A stretch of 64,000 bases of DNA, from the NCBI RefSeq assembly GCF_017591425.1, contig NW_024465885.1:45937001-46001000 (forward strand), read 5' to 3'. Position numbers and translations under genes: made by a program. Below are positions 58,557 through 64,000 of this stretch, piece after piece. Source of the stretch: Ochotona curzoniae (lineage: Eukaryota; Chordata; Mammalia; Lagomorpha; Ochotonidae). The notes below the pieces were generated by a model, which was not told the origin of the DNA, ran no database searches, and was given only the letters and a program-made list of their open reading frames with translations. How positions within the stretch are numbered: the first letter of the stretch is position 1; each line of letters opens with the position of its first letter.

Positions 58557-58570
58557 AGAAAGCTGATTTT
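58557..58570 (+). repeat. Left TSD of young CSINE
   Basis: 'agaaagctgatttt' is repeated exactly at 58901-58914. Confidence 0.97.
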
Positions 58571-58900
58571 GGGCCCGGCGCGGTGGCGCAAGTGGTTAAG
58601 GTCCTCGCCTTGCACGCCCGGGATTCCATATGGGTGTCGGTTCTATCCCGGCAGCCCCGCTTCCCTTCCAGCTCCCTGCCTGTGGCCCGGGAAAGCAGTC
58701 GAGGACGGCCCAAAGCTTTGGGACCCTGCACCCACGTGGGAGACCCGGAAGAGTCTCCTGGCTTCTGATTGGCATAGCATCGGCCATTGCGCTCACTTGG
58801 GGAGTGAATCATCGGGTGGAAGATCTTCCTCTCTGTCTCTCCTCTCTGTATATCCGCCTTTCCAATGAAAAAATAATAAAAATAAATCTTAAAAGAAAAA
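58571..58900 (+). mobile_element. Very young full-length CSINE with perfect TSD
   Basis: It starts 'gggcccggcgcggtggcgca' and ends in a mixed A-rich tail at 58865-58900. It keeps more CpG than any other copy in the window, as expected before methylation decay. The tRNA-like head has intact A- and B-box sequence. Its 14-bp TSDs are identical. Overall it is the least decayed insertion seen here. Confidence 0.98.
58584..58649 (+). promoter_or_regulatory. Internal Pol III promoter of the CSINE (A and B boxes)
   Basis: The A-box 'tggcgcaagtgg' (58584-58595) fits TRGYNNARNNGG. The B-box 'ggttctatccc' (58639-58649) matches GGTTCGANTCC in most positions, with the CG replaced. The spacing is as in tRNA genes. 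Transcription is possible but not shown. Confidence 0.7.
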
Positions 58901-58914
58901 AGAAAGCTGATTTT
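58901..58914 (+). repeat. Right TSD of young CSINE
   Basis: Exact partner of 58557-58570. Confidence 0.97.
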
Positions 58915-58930
58915 GGCTGCTGTACGTGAC

Positions 58931-59241
58931 CTTCAACTGGTCCTCTACAGCAGCTTCCTCCAACAAAGCATTGTTTCTGATACTCCTTCCCATTTTAACA
59001 GCCTGTAAGTCAAACACATGAGCACTTTTCTGAGGAATCCTGTGGTACCAAATATCTAAAAAAAGTTTTTGAATCCAGCAAGAGGTTTCACTAAAACTAT
59101 CAGGCAGAAAAACTTTATTTGCAAATTTGATTGCCCTTTCAAAATCTGGCCTATAAATTCCATTAATTAGTTGGTAAATAGCTGAGATGGCTTCAAAATC
59201 TAGCAAATGCACATTATGATCCAACAAGGCTTCTATATGTT
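58931..59241 (-). CDS. Possible internal exon, minus strand (unidentified protein)
   Basis: On the minus strand, 'cctttctttttaagcag' (59242-59258) has the form of a splice acceptor. Behind it an open stretch of about 103 codons in AT-rich DNA reads with clear RNY codon bias. The peptide has a natural mix of charged, aromatic and aliphatic residues: HIEALLDHNVHLLDF, a middle RPDFERAIKFANKVF, and a Trp pair in CWIQKLFLDIWYHR. The end at TTGAAG|gtcacg is a weak donor. I could not assign a family. It could be a true exon of a minus-strand gene, a decayed retrocopy, or a lucky ORF. The frame runs on 17 nt to the young CSINE's TSD. Confidence 0.35.
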
Positions 59242-62000
59242 CTGCTTAAAAAGAAAGGCATCCTTAAATGCATTATGGTTATTGGACATTTGTAATAGTG
59301 CCAGTTCATTAGAGGGTCGCATTACAGGACTTCATGGCTGATCAAAGTTTTGTTTTCTGTCCATATATTTGACATTCTGGAAGGGGCAAGAATCCTCCCA
59401 TCATGGTGCCCACAAGAATCCACAAAACTATATTAGAAATCTTGCCCATTTGTTACAGTTCAAACCAGGTTGCTGCTTCCCTGTGCCCTTCATTTGTCAG
59501 TCCCACCTGGAAAATTCCCACACCTTGATGACTGAACTTTCCACTCCTGGCTGAGGAAAGCCCGGAGATCCAATCTTCGTTTTTTCCACAGTTTGCATAA
59601 AGAAAAGATACAGCTTTCCCCACCCTATACAGCACCTAGCTGAGACATGGCCAGCGTCCCAGGGTACATTGGAATAAACACTTCAGTGTTGGTCACTTCT
59701 TTGTATCCAGATATTACTGTTCTTCTACATAACATAAAAATATTCTAATATTGTTGGACGGCTGACTGTATTTAGTTGGGCAGGCTACTGCCTGCTGGCC
59801 ATGTAGGCTATTGCCACTCTCTTTGCTACAAACACATTATGGATGGTAGAATCAACGACCCAATTCAACAGAGTCACAAGGGAAATTCCTTCCCATCCAA
59901 ATAAATGAATACTTTGTCACCATCATCACGGATAACAACTTAAATTCCATATCCACAATGGGAAAATGGCAGTTCTTTTTAAAATGTTTTTCTAGTTTTT
60001 ACAACAATATGCTTTCTGATAGGAGAATGATTCTTGGGCAGGAGAAGGGTAGCCCAGGCTGAAACCTGAGAGGGAGAAGGATCGTCTGTAAGTGGCTAGG
60101 TGCAGGCATTTGTTGCTTCTCTCTGCTGGTGTTCATACTGCCTCTCGGCCTGCTCTGTCTAAACCACAATCAGACACATGCGCATTGTCACAAAGCCATG
60201 AACCAGTTACCATCTGGTGCGGTCCTGGGGATTTGCCCCTAGTGGGCACTAATCATCCTCAGCCAACATATCCATTGGCTGCACCTCAGTGTTTGCCTAT
60301 CCACCCTTGTGCAGCATTGATAGTATAAAGTTCTGAAATCGTGTCCTCTCCTGTATCCTGGCCCAGCTCTTGCTGACCATTCTTTTTCCAACTTCTACCC
60401 AAACACTGCTGCCCACCAAGGTGCCTTCTCTTTCTTAATAGATTTTCCAAGGGGAAAATTCATCTTTCATAAGACAACCACAGTCTTTCCTCCACTGAGT
60501 CCATTGAAATTAAAACTATAGGCTTGCCTTTTCCAAATTATCTCCGTGAAGGTCCTTGTACTACACCATTCATTTGGATGGCCATCTTAAACTCTATTAA
60601 TCAGCTCCGCCAATTCTAGTACATAAAAAGAATCACATTTGATTATTTGAGGTTGAACTAGCCAAAGCTGAGACTCGGTAGTGACCTAGAGGTCCCCGTC
60701 CTTCTCCAGCTACAAACGGTTGCTAGCAGAGATCCATGCTCAGAAGCCAGAACCCAGAGTGCAGAAGACATGCCTTAGGTGTAAGCACCGAAGAGTGCTC
60801 AGAATTCTTTCCAACATCCTTTCCTCAGCCTTCACTCCAAAACTTAATCTAACCTCAAAGTGTTAGATTATCCATCAGCATGTACCAGTGCCAGAGTTGA
60901 ACTGAGCTATGATTTGACCATAGTTAGAGATTCACACCTCCTTATTTAATACCAATTTCTCACACTGAGTGGAATTTTGCGTATAATTCTACAATCTTCC
61001 CTCACCTTTTACCACTGTTTTTTCATTGAATAAACTCTCACACAGGCAAGGAAGACCCTCGTAGTAAGGAACAAAGGAGAATACACCCAGCCTTTGCCCC
61101 ATGCAATCAATTTCTCTCTCAAATCCTGGGTAGCTGGGAGATGGAAAATCTAGAAACGGAATCGAACATGTCTAATCTCTTTTATAACAATGTTCTTATT
61201 TTAACCCATGTCATCAGGGGAAATGACTGAAAATAGTGACAAATACGACATCAATAAACATAATAATAATTGATTTTCCAGAGATGAAAAATTTGAAATT
61301 AGTGGCCATTTCCCCCCAGAGCCTCGGTTGATTAATTTAATGTTCATCTTAGTCTTGCAAAGACATCCTCCTACTGCTCATCTGCTCTGCCAGACTCTGT
61401 GATGGGTTTTGTGGTTTGATCCAGCAGTGGAAAGTGTATTGCACAGTTCTGCAGTTTTAAAGGGAATCCTGATATGTTAGGATTCTGCAGGTAACTACAA
61501 TAGCAGCAACAAAACTTCTGACAGGTAAAGCAACTAAGTTCCCAGAGCGAAGTTCAGATTTTTCAGACAAGATATAAGTTTGGTGATTGCATTCTCTAGC
61601 TTAAATCAAACAAGCAGAGTTTAAGAAATCCTACCTGTGCTTCCCCAGACAGTCCAACTTCCGACGCATTAAGTCAGAATTCCCATGTGGTAATCAGTGA
61701 GAGTCTACCAGCTGTTTTCCAACTCCCATCCTTCCTCTTCCTTCCTTTCCTATTCCTTATTTTCTTTGTCCTCTCTTGTCGCTTCCCTCTCTTCTTCCGT
61801 CCTTTTTTTTTTTTCACTTTTTCTTGTGATCCTAAAACAGTAATAAAAGAAGTGAAGACACTGCTTTAAGCATCTGTACCTTCAGGCTGAGCTCTCTGGG
61901 GCAGGTAAGAATCAGGTAACAAGAAGGACCCCAGCCAATAAACCAAACCTTTTCCTTAACGAACAAAAGAGTAGCACTTTTATACTTCAGAGTTCATTTT
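59242..62000. other. Unclassified DNA
   Basis: No repeats recognised. The part at 61240-61345 is AT-rich and repeat-free with clustered ATTA sites ('ggttgattaatttaatgtt'). A pyrimidine-rich tract lies at 61725-61830. Confidence 0.4.
61725..61830 (+). repeat. Long pyrimidine-rich tract
   Basis: About 105 bp are almost entirely C and T, including a 13-T run at 61803-61815; a few purines interrupt it. Confidence 0.85.
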
Positions 62001-62350
62001 AGGGACAACATGCAGCACATGAGTTAAGCTGCTGGCTACAACCCTGGTGCGTATAGGAGTGTTGATTCTAGTTTCTGTTGTTCAAGTTTTGATTCAGCTC
62101 CTTGCTAGTGTGCTTTGAGAAACAGAAAATGGTCCAAGATGCAGCACCCGGCTGCTGGCTTTGGACTAGGCATGCCCTAACTGTTGTGTCTGGAGGAAAC
62201 TGCTGGCTCATGGCTTTGGATTGGCTCAGCTTTGGCCATTGTGGCCATTTGGGGAGTGAACCAGCAGATAGAAGATTTTTCTCTCTGTCTCTCCTTCTCC
62301 CTGTGGATTGGATTCACCTTTCCAATAAAAATAAATAAAAATCTTTTTTG
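62001..62350 (+). mobile_element. CSINE, plus strand
   Basis: 'gggacaacatgcagcacatg', 'cagctccttgctagtgtgct', 'ttgtggccatttggggagtg' and 'cacctttccaataaaaataa' are seen. The middle carries an insertion-like irregularity (62130-62190). Confidence 0.88.
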
Positions 62351-63057
62351 AAAAAAGTACATATTCTAAACTTTTCACCATGTCATGTTTTCCTGAAATA
62401 CATAGGAAACAAAGGAGAGAACATTATCTTCCCCGAAATCTTCAGCCTCTCAGAGCCACTGAGGCACGGAGATGCTGGGAATGCAAGATGTTACTCAAAC
62501 AACGGGCCAGGCAGGGCTGGGGAATCGAGTTAGAGCAATAGATAGAAGCTGTGTCACTGAGTCACAGTCCCCAAGCCCGGGCCCCATTTATAACCCGTCC
62601 TCTAACTTTGTTTATCTTTGTAGGCATTCACAGAAACATCTTACTTTCCAGAAGTTGGGGCCCTGTAATCATTACTTGTCTTTGGAGAAAATGAGATTAC
62701 GTGGCTTTAATTCCTCTTCTCAGAAAGTCGACGTTGTCATAGATCACTCCTCCCTGACCCTCTCCCTCCTCATCCGCCCTGGGTGAGTGCTGAGTTTTCT
62801 TGCTTTCCTCTTGGCCTCGGTGCCGCAAGGACGATCGCCAAAGGTGAGATGTTAGACACTGCCTGCCAGTCACACACGCCTCCTCATGTAGTACGGCCAT
62901 TGGGAACCCTGCTTTCGTAGCGGTGAACACAGGTTCTCATCAGTGAACGCAAACTGCACAGCTCTCTTGTATGAGATGGCTACAGCCACCATAGCAAAGC
63001 ACACACGGGAGTGCCTCGAACAACACAGATTTATTCTCCCACAGTTCTGAAGCGGAA
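62351..63057. other. Unclassified DNA
   Basis: Nothing recognised. Confidence 0.4.
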
Positions 63058-63364
63058 CCCAGCATTGTAGTGCAGCACGTTACAGCTGGTGTTCTCAATG
63101 CCCACACCCCGTGTGGGAGGACCAGTACAATTCCCAGCTCCTCTACTTCCAGTCCAGATCCCTGGTAATGCACCTGAGAAAGCAGAAGATGATCCAAGTA
63201 CCTGAAGTACTGTCACTCATGTGAGAAAACTGGATGGCATTCCAGCCCTGACAACTGGGGCTAAAGGGAATGGACCAGCAGGTGGAAAACCACCCCCTCT
63301 CTCTTCCCTATCTTTCTCTATTACTTTGCCTTTATGATAAATAAAGGCACATGAAAAAAAAAAG
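63058..63364 (+). mobile_element. Old CSINE, plus strand
   Basis: 'tgtagtgcagcacgttacag', 'ctcctctacttccagtccag', 'tgaagtactgtcactcatgt' and 'tgcctttatgataaataaag' then an A-run fit the old subfamily. Confidence 0.82.
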
Positions 63365-64000
63365 AAGTCAGTAAACATTTCTTCTGTGCTTTCCCTCAGT
63401 GTCTTGCATGAAATGATTCTCCCAAAATGAGGACCAAAGGAGGGAGTCATGCCAAGCCTTCCTCTTGGCAGGTTGATAGCTGTTGTTCCCTCTGTGTGTG
63501 TCTGTCTCTCTGCCCACATCTCCCCTTGAATGAAGATATAAGTCACTTTGGGTTAGGATATATCCTAATGACTTCCTTTTGTTGGAAAGACAGATATGAG
63601 TCTGTGTATAATACAAAAGAATTGCAAAATCATGCAGGAAATGTCTGGATGTCTTAAAAGTGATATTCGCGCATCACTTCTCTGGAAGCTGCATACCCTA
63701 GGAAGCTTCCCACCTAAAAGCAAGCCAGAAGTTGGCCAGAGAGAAAAACAGGCAGACAGAAAAATCACCTGGTAGACATAAAGTCCCAGGCCATGCCTAG
63801 TCAGGCACCTGTTCCTCTGAGATGCCTACCTGGGCTGGCAGGTGTGGCCCTTGTCAAACCAGTAGCTTTCTTACAATTGATTTTTCACCTGAATTCTTCT
63901 CTATAGAGGAGCCAATGACCCACTCTCATTCCAGCTTTTCCAGTAATGTTTTTAACTTATTCCTATGTTAAATCCCCATTTTCAAATCAGTAATGTTTTT
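63365..64000. other. Unclassified DNA
   Basis: No repeat or exon recognised up to the window end. Confidence 0.4.

Noticed and set aside
1..64000. CRISPR arrays, prophage, operons, riboswitches or bacterial promoters
   Set aside because: The sequence is mammalian; direct repeats seen are microsatellites, SINEs or TSDs, not spaced CRISPR repeats.

Overview
The window is non-coding mammalian nuclear DNA: AT-rich, CpG-poor, and dense in retroelement remains, microsatellites and short chance ORFs. No bacterial, phage or CRISPR features are visible, and no recognisable complete protein-coding gene is present. The commonest repeat is a tRNA-headed SINE with a tail rich in TCTCT followed by TATATCTGACTTTCCAATAA and AAATAAATAAATCTT-type A-rich ends. 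This is the lagomorph C-repeat (CSINE). Its tail form, together with the lagomorph-style L1 ends, points to a pika (Ochotona) rather than a rabbit. That species call rests on recall of the repeat families, not on a search.

Layout. 1-6.1 kb: two old CSINEs, a minus-strand L1-like 3' region, a palindromic mariner-like MITE, and a 5'-truncated plus-strand L1 (ORF2 C-terminal part plus 3'UTR) with a 9-bp target-site duplication (TSD). 6.1-19.4 kb: an old L1ME-type fragment, several CSINEs, two old L1M ends on opposite strands, a Tigger-like element, a MER5A-like element, and mostly unclassified DNA between them. 19.4-31.5 kb: two MLT1-type LTRs, a CR1/L3 reverse-transcriptase fragment, a second L1-like 3' end and more CSINEs. 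31.5-43.2 kb: nested CSINEs, MIRs, a short U2 snRNA pseudogene with TSDs, a CSINE with TSDs, a 320-bp GGAT-type minisatellite and a second CR1/L3 fragment. 43.2-64 kb: CSINEs, L2, MIR and L1M fragments, a very young CSINE with a perfect 14-bp TSD, and long unclassified stretches.

Possible coding sequence is limited to weak candidates. One is a 311-bp minus-strand open stretch at 58931-59241 behind a good splice-acceptor-like tract. Another is a 137-bp plus-strand stretch at 13601-13737, also behind an acceptor-like tract. A third is a broken minus-strand protein-like stretch near 28.4-28.7 kb. None could be assigned to a gene. The window is best read as an intergenic or large intronic region whose visible history is layered retrotransposition: ancient CR1/L3, MIR and L2; then L1M, MLT1, Tigger, MER5 and mariner MITE; then old CSINE, young CSINE and young L1. 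No previously undescribed biological system was found.
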